Below are positions 10,705-21,418 of a stretch of 28,370 bases of DNA, one piece after another; the first letter of the stretch is position 1; every line of letters begins with the position of its first letter. The DNA comes from Chondrus crispus (lineage: Eukaryota > Rhodophyta > Florideophyceae > Gigartinales > Gigartinaceae): NCBI RefSeq assembly GCF_000350225.1, contig NW_005179112.1, forward strand, positions 1 to 28,370, given 5' to 3'. Under the pieces are notes generated by a model. That model searched no databases. It saw only the letters and a list, made by a program, of their open reading frames with translations, and was not told where the DNA came from. The position numbers and the translations under genes were made by a program.

Positions 10705-10851
10705 AATTGCGTCCAGGAGACCCGACCTAGAAACTGCGTAAGCTGAAACGGACTACAATAGTTTTATCTGCGACGTAAGTTTATTCAGGTGCGGTGGTGT
10801 TTTTCTATTTTTTTCTTTGTGTTAAGTTAGGTTCGTTTTTGGAACCGAGCC

Positions 10852-13159
10852 ATGTCGACAAGCGCCCCCGGAGACGTCGGTCCCGGGGCGAGTAGGAGCG
10901 GATCGGCAAGGGCGTCGAGGATCCCGCGAGGTCCTCGCACCCGAAGCCAGGACAATACGGCCACGGATCCCGAAGGTCAAGAATCCCCGACGGGGATTGA
11001 AGCCGACAAGGATAACGTACCCTACAGGTTCGAGAAGATGGCCGAGGAAATTCGCCAAAGAGATGACGAAAAATCTCGAGGCTGAATTAGCCCTCGTCCG
11101 GAAGCAACTGGAGTTGCAAGCATCCGAGTTCCACACCGTTTTGGGAGAGCTGTCGGCTCGAGTGGATCTCGTCGAGAAGGAGCGAGGTGAGCCGACGGAC
11201 GGTCTGGAGCCAGAGGTCCTAGCCTCGTTGAAAATTTCAGTCAAGGACGCGAGGCGCGACGCGAATCAAGCCTTGGAGTCCTTAGGAAAATTTAGAACAA
11301 GCATCGATGACCGATTCGATCGCGCCGCGCAACGTCTCAAGGACCTCGAGCAGGCCGCGGATCAAGCTCCGCAAGGATCGGATGACGAGCCGCTCCCTTC
11401 GGGTAGAGAGGGCGACCGTCGGTCGAAGAAGGACAAGCCCGCTCGGCAGCGGAGTTCTAAGTCGAAGCCCTCGAAGAAGGACAAGCGACGTGCAAGCAAG
11501 GGTCACTGTAGTGACGATCCGGAGAACCGCGACTCACAGTCGGAGTCGCTTGGTCCCTCCGAAGATGATAACGGCGGTTCGTCGAACCATTCGGGCGATT
11601 CCGAACGCCGTTCAGAAGAAGGAAACGGAATTTCGTCAAGCAAGAAAATTTCCTCCAGACGAGGCGGAGTCACTTCGTCCGCCTCGCGGAGAGACAAGGA
11701 CGCGGAGCCCGAAGATGTCGCAACGCGGCGCGGGCCGTGATGGGAGGAGTTGGAGGAGCTGAATCCGACTAACTACCTCTTCAAGAAATTACTTTCGTAC
11801 CGAACGTACCGCTTGCGGAACCCGCAGACATATTTGTCAAGTTCCCGGCGGACCGCCGTGCGAAAAATCAGGAGAGATATTCCGCGTAAGGTGAAGAAGG
11901 ACAACTCGTTCACAGGTGAGGACGGGGTCCTTGTGTTCGATTTTTTGGCAAAATTAGTTCAAGAGTTCCATACTCAAGAAATGAACGAGGGGCAAGCGAT
12001 CCGCTTGTTGCCCGAATTTTTAAGCGGCATCGCCTTGAGACAGTACACTTCGGTGTCTCAGACGGCCGGGTCCCATCACGGAAAGGTGTTCGTTTGGCCA
12101 GAGGCCGTACAGTGGTTGTTGAGGAGTTTCGCAACCGACGAGGCGATCCGTCAAGCCGTGCTCGCATTGCGAGAAGTTCAGCAAAGACCGTCTGAAGACG
12201 AGATGGAATTTTATATCCGTCTGACGGACGCAAGCAATCGATGTGGAAACGTATATTCGATGGAAGAACAAATGACGATGTTTATTGAAGGACTCGGTTC
12301 GAGTATCAAGCCGATGGCATCTCAATACCGACAAGACAATCGGGACGTTTCGTTTTTGAGACTAGTTAATTACGCGAAGGCGCATGGCTCGGCGAGTCGC
12401 ACTTAGGACAAGAAGACCAAGAAGGTCACGATTCAGACGCCGTCGACAATTAGGGCGGGTAAGAAGCCAAGGGCTTCTTATCCCGGTCGCAAAAGTCACG
12501 CCGCAGTCCATTTAGCCGAGTCCATTTCCGCGTCAGATGAGCGCGGTGCGCATGGAAGTAGCGAAAATCACTACGAAGGAGCGTTAGTAGCCGAAGGCGA
12601 GTTCATTGAGCCATCGGAGGGCTACGGACACGAGGACTACGGGGACAACGGGTCGTCAACTTTACCGACGCCCGCATACACGACGGAGTCGTTTTCAGAG
12701 CCCACGGATCCCGTGATGATGTTTTGGGGGCGCGGCCACACGCCGGCGCCACGCATTCCGATGGAAGACAAGGGTACGACGTTTCGAAGGCCAGGCTGGA
12801 TGGGAAGGCCGCAACGTCAAGGAAGGCCGCCGGCCCGTGGAGGACCTAGGACGCCGTATCCCGTCAAGACGCACGGACTGGTGTGCTAGCATTGCTATGA
12901 AAAGGGGCACGCTGCGCCAACGTGCATTCTTTCCCTCCGGGAAATGCACCGAGTTTTGGAAAATTATGAGGCGTTGTCTCCGATGGAGAGGTTAGGGATA
13001 CCATCGACGAGTTACCTGAAGGTCAAGAATTGGTTCGATTCGCAGACGGCGAGCACGCCGAGTGCTTCAACGCCGAGGTCGAACCAACCCTTCAGAGGGC
13101 CCGCCGCGGGGCCCGCACCGTCGGATGTGAGAAGGATCCCGCAGCGGCAGGAAAACTAG
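10852..13159 (+). pseudogene. element B gag, broken by one frameshift and three internal stops
   Basis: The ATG at 10,852 follows the leader and starts a Ser/Arg-rich N terminus. The frame is lost at an A5 run (11,069-11,073), and one fewer A would restore it into a heptad-rich segment (LEAELALVRKQLELQASEF). Frame 2 then runs through a long charged Ser/Lys region to the capsid part (NYLFKKLLSYRTYRLRNP and LLRSFATDEAIRQAV), which matches element A. It ends with a CX2CX4HX4C knuckle at 12,884-12,925. In-frame stops are TGA 11,738, TAG 12,404 and TAG 12,887. The last lies inside the knuckle between the first two cysteines, while all four metal ligands remain. The gag frame ends at TAG 13,157-13,159. 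Homology on both sides of every stop argues for recent decay of a working gag, or for suppression. Confidence 0.82.
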
Positions 13160-13240
13160 AGAGGGGAATCCCGCATGAGTCGCGAGAGGCACAGGGTCGA
13201 CGTACTGTGCCCGGGGCTCAGCCCCGTTCCCCGTCTCTAA

Positions 13241-16200
13241 GGGAAAAATCAGGCCCCGATGAGGACGTTGTTGGATTGGTGGATAAGCCAGCCCAAAGGG
13301 CGAGCTCAAGTCAAGAAAATTTTGAGCCGAACCCGAGATCATCCGCTGGAAGAAGTTCGAAAACCCTGGTACAGGGTTAAGCGAAGGGAGTGTCCCGAGA
13401 AGATTTTGGTTCTTGCGCGAAAAAACTACAAAGTTTACGCGGACATTGGACCAACAGTCGGATTGATGAGCCGGGTATTGTCTGTTTTAGACACCGGCGC
13501 GGGAGCAAACCTTGTGCGAAAATCGGAACTCCTGGCTGGAATGGAATCTCTAGTGTCCTACGGACCGACCCAAGACATTGGCGACGCGAACAATAGGCCA
13601 CTCCGGACTCTCGGCACAATTAGAATGCCTGTGAGGCTTGGAAAATTTGTGGCCGCAGCCGAGTTTATTGTATGCAAAAAACTAGCCGTACCGCTAATTC
13701 TAGGCGCGGACTACTGTGACCGGTTTGTGGAAGCAATTTATCCAAGGAAGAAAACGGTTGAGTTGGCGGATTTCTCGGAGGTCCCGATAGTTAGGCGGTT
13801 CTCGACGAGAAAAGGGAAGAAGAATCTCGTCCTGGAAGAGGACGAGAATGATGGAAAGGTGGAGCGAATTTCCCCTAAGGTAAAAGTGGCAAGAGCCACG
13901 ACTATCGAGCCAGGGACGCAACGCGTCGTGGAATGCACCTCGAAGAGGGCGGGCTTGGTTGTGGTTCAGCCGTACTCGTCGTTGTACGAAAAGCACGGGC
14001 TGACGTGCACAAATGGTGTGGTTCAGGTCGAGCCTGACCGGCCATTTCGTTTACTCGTTGCGAATTTTAGGACGTACCCTGTCAGGGTGCAAAAAGGCCA
14101 AGTGGTGGCAGAATTATTACCGCACCCGAGAGCCGCGCTCGAGAGCAAAACCACCATTGGTGAAGTTCTCGGAATTCAAGAAAGGAAGAAGGAGAATTTT
14201 CCTAATTCCACCAAGACGCCTACGGGCGAGGCAAGATGCGAACCGTCGGATCAAGATCGCGAGGACCAGCAAGGAGAACGGGAGGAAAGGCTCTCCGCGA
14301 CGGCAACTACGACGCCGGAGCGGCGGATTGAGCCTCCCCCGCCGGACGTGGAGGAACTCGACCTGAGCCACGTGCTGGACTGGCTGCGCGAGCGGTTCCG
14401 TCGGATGTTGAAGAAGTATTCAAGGATGTGGGATGGGAAGCTTAGCGAAATTAATACCACAGTCCATCGGATCGAGTTGATCCCCGAGACTCGTCCTATC
14501 GCACAAGCCCCGTATCGGGCCGGGCCTAGAGCCCGCGAAGTAGAAGATGCAGAGGTGCAGAAGATGTTAGAGGCAGGAGTGATAGAACCAGCGCAGTCAG
14601 AATGGGCGTCGCCCGTGTTGTTGGTGCCCAAGCCGGACGGGTCAATGCCTTTTTGCGTAGACTACCGCATGCTGAACGCAGTGACGGTGAAGGACACGTA
14701 ACCCTTACCGCGCATGGATGAGTGCCTGGACTCGCTTGGTGACACCAAGGTTTTCTCCGCGTTGGACGCGATCTCGGGATATTGGCAGATGCCTATCCCT
14801 GAGGGCGACCGCGACAAGACCGCATTTTCGTGTCACTCAGGACTGTATCGCTTCTCAAGAATGCCCTTCGGGCTAACCAACGCGCCAGCGACGTTTCAGA
14901 GAGCAATGGATATCCTGCTCTCTCCGTTCCGTTGGAAGTGCTGTTTGGTGTATCCGGACGACATAATAATTTTTAGCAAGTCGTGGGAGGAGCACATCGT
15001 GCACGTGGAAGAAATACTTTCTGTATTGGAGAAGGCAGGTGTGAAGCTCAAGCTTCGCAAGTGTGAATTTTTCGTCGAAAAGATCAAGTATCTGGGCCAT
15101 GTCGTTCGGCCAGGTACATTGGAAGTGGACGCTGCGCAAACCGTCGCATTGGAACAAGTGAGGTACCCTCAAACGCAGACCCAGCTCAGGAGCTTCTTGG
15201 GACTTTGTAATGTCTACAGCAGATTCGTTCCGCATTATGCGAAAATCGCGCATCCGCTCAATCAACTGTTGAAGAAGGGACAACCGGTCCAGTTGGAAGG
15301 ATTCGACGAACCGTGCGAAAAAGCTTTTCATAAGCTCAAGGACGCTGTCTTGGCGCCACCGGTGTTGGCGCTGCCGAAGAAGGACCTACCCTACTCGGTA
15401 GACACCGATGCAAGCGACTATCAAATCGGCGCTGCCTTAATTCAAACACACCCGGATGCGCAACGCAAACCCATCGGGTTCTTTTCAAGAACGTTAGCCG
15501 CAGCCGAGAGAAACTATTCTGTATCAGAAAAAGAATGTCTAGCGGTAATTTGGGCCGTACAGACTTTAAGACCATATCTATATGGCGAGCACTTCATCGT
15601 GCATACCGACCATGCCTCATTAAGGTGGTTGATGAACGTAACCGACCCCAGCGGGAGATTAATCCGATGGAGGCTCCGCCTCTCGGAATTCGATTTCGAA
15701 ATCAAGTACAAGAAGGGCAAGGCGAACAGTCAAGCTGATTCCCTGTCAAGATTGCAGACCGCAGGAGAAACCGTCGACGAAATCGGCGACGAAATCCCTT
15801 GCTTTATGGCCGAACCGGCCGAGGGTACAGTGGAGAACGAGGAAAGTTTTGACGCGATAGACGACATCCTCGCTCTTGAGGGGGGATCGCCCCTGATCGC
15901 CTCGATCAATTCCAAGCTGTCACTCCGAAGGAGCTCATTCGCGAGCAAGCCGTCGACCCCTTCTGCAATCGCATCAAGGAAGAAATGGACGCCGGAAAGG
16001 TGAGAACGTTCAGCATGGAGACCGAGGAACTCGAAGGAACTCTATGCCGTACCGCGGCAGAGTTTGTACAAGTGGTAATACCACAATCGTTAAGGGACCG
16101 CGTCCTAGGGTTGAGCCACTACGCAAAATTGGCAGGCCACCCGGGAGGCAGGAAACTTTACAAGATTTTGAGAAGATATTTTTATTGGCCTACGATGGCC

Positions 16201-17616
16201 CTAGACTGCTATGCAGTCGCGAAGAATTGCGCCGCATGTGCGCGGGAGAGGGTGAAGTTAAGAAGAAACACGAAGGAAATGAAGCTGTTCACGCCCAAAG
16301 CTCCGCTGGAATTTGTCGCCATCGACATCCTCGGCGAGCTACTTACAACTAAACGAGGAAATCGGTACATTCTCGTGATCAGCGATCGATACTCGAAACT
16401 GGTACGAACCGTACCGTTGAAGAAGATATCAGCTGCGCACATCGCACAAGCCTTCGTTCACCATTGGGTATTCGTGTACGGACCGCCGGTCAAGCTGCTG
16501 TCCGACAATGGAACACAGTTCACGGCCCGGTTCTTTCAGAATGTCTGCCGAATTCTCGGCATACGCAATGTTTTCACGACTACGTACCACCCGCAAGCCA
16601 ACGGCCAAGTTGAGAGGTTTAACCACACGCTGACTTCCGCGTTGCGAAAATACGTTGGAGAGCATCCCAAGGACTGGGACCTATTTAGCGACGCTGTGAC
16701 GTTCGCATACAACACGCAAGTTCATCGAACTACGAATATCGCGCCCTTCGACCTGGTGTTAGCTCGGGCGCCGAGAAGCATTGCGTCACAAGCACAGCCA
16801 AGTTTGGAAGGATTTAGCTCGAATCGAGCGTACTACCTGAAATGGCAGTCGTGGTTGGAAAGCCTGATGATAGGCGCTGATAAGAGCCTGCGAAAAGAAC
16901 AGGCACGGTACAAGCGCAACTTCGACGCACGCCTTCGCAAACCGCAATATGAGATCCCACCGGGTTCCTACGTGTTCCTTCGGAAGGAGCAGGGCACGGC
17001 TAGCGAACCGAAACACAAGCTGGCACAAGTCGCCACAGGACGTTATCAGGTCCGAAGATCGGATCAACATACGGTAGTCATTGCCATTGGCGATCAGGAG
17101 GAACGCGTATCGCGAGACAGGGTGGAGTTAGCCCCAAGCCCAATGGACTATGCGCCGATAAATGTCCTACGGCAAGCGCTACAGTTCCTGGGAGAGCCGG
17201 AGCTAAACGAAGAAGGAGAGTTAATGGAGTACGAGGAACGTCCTCACACCCGTGCGCCTACGACGGGGGACCAGGACAACTTAGTTGGTCGAACGCCGAC
17301 AGCGGAGACACCTCCAGACCTACGGGAGTTCGGAAAGTCCAGAGAAGAGGATGAGTTGGAAGATCTTCGGAAGGGGGAAGGACAGTTGGACACGGAGGAA
17401 GAAGGAGCCGAGAGTCAGGAGTATGTGATCGACAAGATCGTGGACCACGGCTACGACGAGGAGAAATTAATTCTCAAAGTGAGGTGGTATGGGTATACCA
17501 TCGAGGACGCAACGTGGGAACCTATTGAGCAGATCCCCCGCAGCGCGGTAGTCACATATTTCCGAAGGAAAAGGCTGCCCTTACCGACGCAAGCGTCGCA
17601 CGCACAACCGGGATAG
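13241..17616 (+). pseudogene. element B pol: protease, RT, RNase H, integrase, chromodomain
   Basis: Pol lies in the same frame as gag and is separated from it by TAG 13,157 and TAA 13,238. The first ATG in frame is 13,259. Protease has DTGA at 13,490-13,501. RT starts after LKYS-like linker sequence and reaches YPDD at 14,951-14,962, with proline where YLDD is usual. RNase H shows VDTDASD, EKECLAV, HTDHASL and ADSLSRL. Integrase has an HHCC finger (HYAKLAGHPGG to CAACARE) and catalytic D 16,324, D 16,504 and E 16,612 with 35-residue spacing. A chromodomain (17,416-17,574) has KVRWYGY and TWEPIE. Two lesions are seen. TAA 14,699-14,701 replaces the Tyr codon in the block DSYPLPRMDE of element A. 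A frameshift falls in a G6 run at 15,880-15,885. The gene ends at TAG 17,614. Confidence 0.9.
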
Positions 17617-17795
17617 CCATCGTAAATAGAATTAGTAGGTTAGAGACAACAGAGAGGTGAGAACTTTGAGGAAGTAACGCATCTACGAGGTGCGCAAATA
17701 AGGAGTTTGAAGGAAAGGAGAGCAAGGCAGAGAACCGAGACTGTATTCTTGGATGAGGCATTGAGCCTCTCGGGAAACACACACGCCTCATCACG

Positions 17796-17996
17796 GTACG
17801 CACGAGAAATGACGTTTCGAACGGACGGTCCGCCCACGTGGGGGGGGATGATGAAATCAAATTATATATACGTATATAAGCGTGTCGACAACAACCCGCT
17901 GAACAGGCGACACAAGTGAGAAGTCGATTCCAGCTACGCTGTGAAATTATAATCAAAAAGCAGGAAAAATTACGGCAGCTGCAGTACGCACGATAA
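17796..17996 (+). promoter_or_regulatory. promoter-like segment flanked by 13-bp direct repeats
   Basis: GTACGCACGAGAA (17,796-17,808) and GTACGCACGATAA (17,984-17,996) differ at one base and bracket 175 bp. Inside are a CACGTG box (17,835-17,840) and two TATA-like runs, TATATATA (17,863-17,870) and TATATAAG (17,873-17,880). The last repeat runs directly into TGGTGACCGTTTGCC, which resembles a primer-binding site. It may be an internal promoter, or the LTR end of an older decayed element with its leader. The motifs are seen; the function is inferred. Confidence 0.35.
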
Positions 17997-18239
17997 GTGG
18001 TGACCGTTTGCCACAGTCGGCGACATAACTATTCTAAGTCGCCCAGCAGCCAAGCCCCACCCGACCTCACACGAAGCCGATCGTCACACTCACTGCTAAC
18101 ACACTGCCCATGCTCGACGAGCACGAAGACTCGTCCAGAGGGACCACCCTCAGAAGAACGCTGCTACGAAGTCACCCCACGGCGACCGACGGCGACGCGC
18201 ACAACCAGTCCTATTTTCTAGAGTGATCTACTTAGCACT

Positions 18240-18350
18240 TATTACCATGACCTCTCTTCAACTCTGTCGTTTCTTTGTTTCTTTTCTTTCCCTCTTTTCT
18301 GTTATGTTTCACTCTATTCTATTGTATTTTATTTCTTTTTGTTGTTGCAG
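18240..18350 (+). promoter_or_regulatory. pyrimidine tract with 3' splice-site-like end
   Basis: About 100 bases are dominated by T and C and end TTTTTGTTGTTGCAG, followed by AACTCTGG. This is the form of a eukaryotic 3' splice site on the plus strand. No matching donor or branch site could be assigned with confidence, so an intron is only possible. Confidence 0.3.
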
Positions 18351-20803
18351 AACTCTGGCGACGCGGCCGCGTATCGCAGACCTCGATCAAACAAGACCAC
18401 AAGACAAATCGATAGACGGACGAGGAGGAGACAGCGCGACGAATAAGAGAGAGCACGCGTTGGTAACGTCCCGAGAAAGGACGATGGTGAAGGAAAAAGG
18501 GAACCTCCCCGCTTTTTCAAGAAATAGTGACGGTCCGACACTGCAAGCCTCGACGTACAGAGGAGAAGGACATGGCTATGCAATACGGGATCGCGCGTGA
18601 AACACAGTGAGAAGGTCGCATTCTGTGATACTTTGGATCCGCGGCAACAGCCCCCACCGAGAACGGATGTGTCTTAGGAATTTTGTTGCTGTCGTATGGA
18701 GACGGGCACTGCCAGTGTGACTTATGATTTTGTTTGATACAGGACCACGGTTCGAAGGAAGGCAGTCGATACGCGGACTGAGGGACAGTCTGGGGAAAAT
18801 CTCGCAAGCATGCCATCGGCTCGTCTACACACTGAAAGTCGTACACCAGTAATGACGAAAGTGACGTCGCCATAATGGTAGGAGGACGGCGTAACAAGTA
18901 TGGTGCTGATAATGGTGCGCTTATCGTGAGAGCAGGGTGAGGGCCACCTCACGCAGGTCAGAAAGAGGATTGTAGAACCAGCGAAGATCAAGGAAATTGC
19001 CTCGTCAACCGCTACGAAGACGCTGCAGAAAGGGGACCGAGTCTTGATCTGATCCGAAGGCCTTCAAGGTTTCTTTCTCGGTGTTCTGTTCCGATTTTGG
19101 TGGTGCAGGACAAAGGAGACAGAACCGGAATTAAGCGAGAAACAACTCGCCGGACTGGCGCGCATACACGCGTCACCGACGCGTGTGGGGAAAATCACGT
19201 CTGGATCAGCGATCCGCCCTCATCAGATCAAAATGAGAGGAGGAAAATGAGAGGTACTGTGTACTGTACTTCACAAAGAAGAAGGGACAAACGGAAAAGT
19301 GTGGCGTGGTCAAAGTGGGACAACAGTCAGCCTTCGAAATTTTTATCGAAATTAAGGGGCAAACACAGCATTTGTTGGTCGCTCGCTAAAAGCCGACGGT
19401 ACCAGTACCCCGGCGGCAAACCCACCAACGACCGCGCAGGACACCCACAACACCGCCGCCAGATGACGTCGCCAAAATCGCATTAGGCGAGGTGATTACG
19501 ATCCACGGATGAAGGGACCGACGCTCGACGGTCGCATGGACATTCCCCCGACCCGAACAGAGGTCACGCCAATTTCGAGGTACCGGCGTATCATTAGACA
19601 CAACACTCGCATGGGAACCGTCCTCCCTTGCACAGAACAGCGGCTATCCACTGTCGCAGCAAACCTCATTGTTCGAGGCGGCGTAAGGAAGACGAGAGAA
19701 AGAAGGGGAGCGGATTGTGATCTATTTATTCATACGGCGCGAACGACCTCTACGGAGAGAAAGTGTCGCTCGACGAGCTTGGGACCCACAATCTGTCTGT
19801 TGCGTGCAGCGACTGACGTCTCCCAGCTCAGGACCTTGTTTATACCCTGAGTGACCTACCGAGGCGACCCCCTCCTTTTACTTCCTGTTCTTTGACTACT
19901 TTTCTAGCTGCCTAATTTTTATCTCCTCTACGTTGGGTTGCTTGTTTTTTGTGAAGGCGGAATACGACCCCACACCGCGACGCCGACGCGCAAGACCAGG
20001 ATCGACAGATTGGGGATGGAAATTCGTTAGGCAGGAAAAAGTTACGCGTCTGCCGTGGTCGGCTTTCACTTCGCTTTGTTCGGCTACATTCTATTTTTCT
20101 GGTGACGTCGGAGACCCGGTCGCGTCCCTTGGACACTAATCAGCAAGACCACCAGGTCAGTCAAGGGAAGGCCGTTGAAGACGTTCGATAAGGGCTCCAC
20201 AGTTATGAAGACTCTGGTTGGTTCGAGCGGACGGTCTGTCGGACTAACGTATACGCAAGGGGACATTGTGAATGACCAACGCTACGGGATCGTGCCGCAC
20301 GGTACAGCAGAAACGGGGCGACCATTGACAATGGAGACCCATGCCTACCTACGCACCCAGACCTTCATCCGAGAGACCAGTGAACAACGGCAGCGTCGCT
20401 CGAGTGGATCTTCACAGACCTACACGCCGCAGACATCTCAGTTCTACTGTGTCACAGCCGCTACAGAAAAAAGAGGAGAGGCCGAAACGAGATCAGGAGT
20501 CGATCTCAAAGAACAGAGAAGGTCGCACGAGAACTAGAATTTATTGCGGGACGTTCGCAACATGGCGAGACTTACGACGACCGTAACTTGCTACAAGGGC
20601 GCTTCCGGAGGCCTCTCACCGGACAGCGAACAAGGCGGGGCCATTGGAAAGATGGAACCCCTATTCACAATTAGTACGTTCCCTCGAAGAGGTAACTGGA
20701 CAGACAATGAGACCGTCTGAAGGTTGAGAATGAAAAAGGGGTTTTTAAGAAGCAAAAGGGGCAAGTGACCCCTGCAATGAAAATGACGTTGGACTCATTT
20801 AGG

Positions 20804-20824
20804 GCGTCTGCGCTTAGCAGACGC
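20804..20824. repeat. perfect 8-bp stem-loop
   Basis: GCGTCTGC and GCAGACGC flank a five-base loop (GCTTA). It lies at the edge of the purine-rich tract, 3' of the aORF on the minus strand, so it may shape the end of an antisense transcript. No T-run follows, and the role is unknown. Confidence 0.45.
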
Positions 20825-21418
20825 ATGCAAAAAAAGAGGAGGAAAGGGGAGACGCACATCGCGGATGGGAGAAAGAGAATGTGCAAGAAAGAGGATGAAT
20901 TTGAGGAATGAAGGGGAGAAAAGGGGAAGGAAGGACGTGAACTATAACGGAAAAAGGAAAAGCGGTGCAGAGAGACCACGGAAACGTTGAAGGAGATTTC
21001 TACAGAGCTGTTGTAACAAGGATCGGAGGACAAGGGAGTCGCGCCTCCGCTCTTGAGGGGGGGACCGCCAGGCCCCCGCCTACGGCAAGAAGAAGGCAAA
21101 CGAAAGGAGGAAGTCGGAGATGCCGTAAACACGCACGTTGCCGCCCCCGTTAGGCAGAGTCAGGGCGTAGGAAAAAAGGGAGGAAATTTTTCAAGGATAA
21201 AGAGGAGGGATTGAAGAGAAGGAAACATAGGGGAATCAGGAAAGGGAAAATTGAAAATGCAAAAGAGGAGGAAGTTGGAAATAACAGGGGATTCGCAGGT
21301 GGGTTCTTTTTATCGCCCAAAGGTCGTACGATAAAGTCGCTAGTCGGCTATCATGCGGGCAGGATGGGAAAAGAAGGACAAGTCGCAAGGAAGTGCTGTG
21401 GCCGCCGTCTCAACGAGA

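Larger units (their letters stand above)
17617..21418. other. 3.8-kb stretch of element B between pol and antisense ORF, no clear coding
   Basis: I find no frame here with recognisable protein in either direction. Frames of up to about 150 codons occur but are compositional or broken. Visible structure includes a promoter-like segment near 17,796-17,996, a long pyrimidine tract ending in a splice-acceptor-like CAG at 18,348-18,350, further short pyrimidine tracts near 19,066-19,108 and 19,866-19,950, a perfect hairpin at 20,804-20,824, and a purine-rich plus strand from about 20,690 to 21,400. Element A has only 176 bp in the same place. The excess could be captured host DNA, an old insertion or regulatory leader sequence. 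I cannot tell which. Confidence 0.5.

Noticed and set aside
10685..10722. Tf1-like self-priming from the 5' end of the transcript
   Set aside because: The inverted repeat lies after the LTR, not at the predicted RNA start, and I found no complement of the PBS near the start site. A tRNA primer explains the TGG start better.
12887..12889. TAG as a sense codon in a variant genetic code
   Set aside because: TAG also ends A gag (3,647), A pol (8,011) and B pol (17,614) at natural protein ends. B also has internal TGA and TAA, so ordinary mutation is simpler.
18741..19247. Semi-open frame with short protein-like stretches (for example KTLQKGDRVLI)
   Set aside because: It has five stops in about 170 codons, which is close to chance for this base composition, and no domain was recognised.
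20671..21132. Minus-strand 153-codon Ser/Phe-rich ORF
   Set aside because: It is the translation of the pyrimidine-rich complement of a purine tract. Composition explains it.
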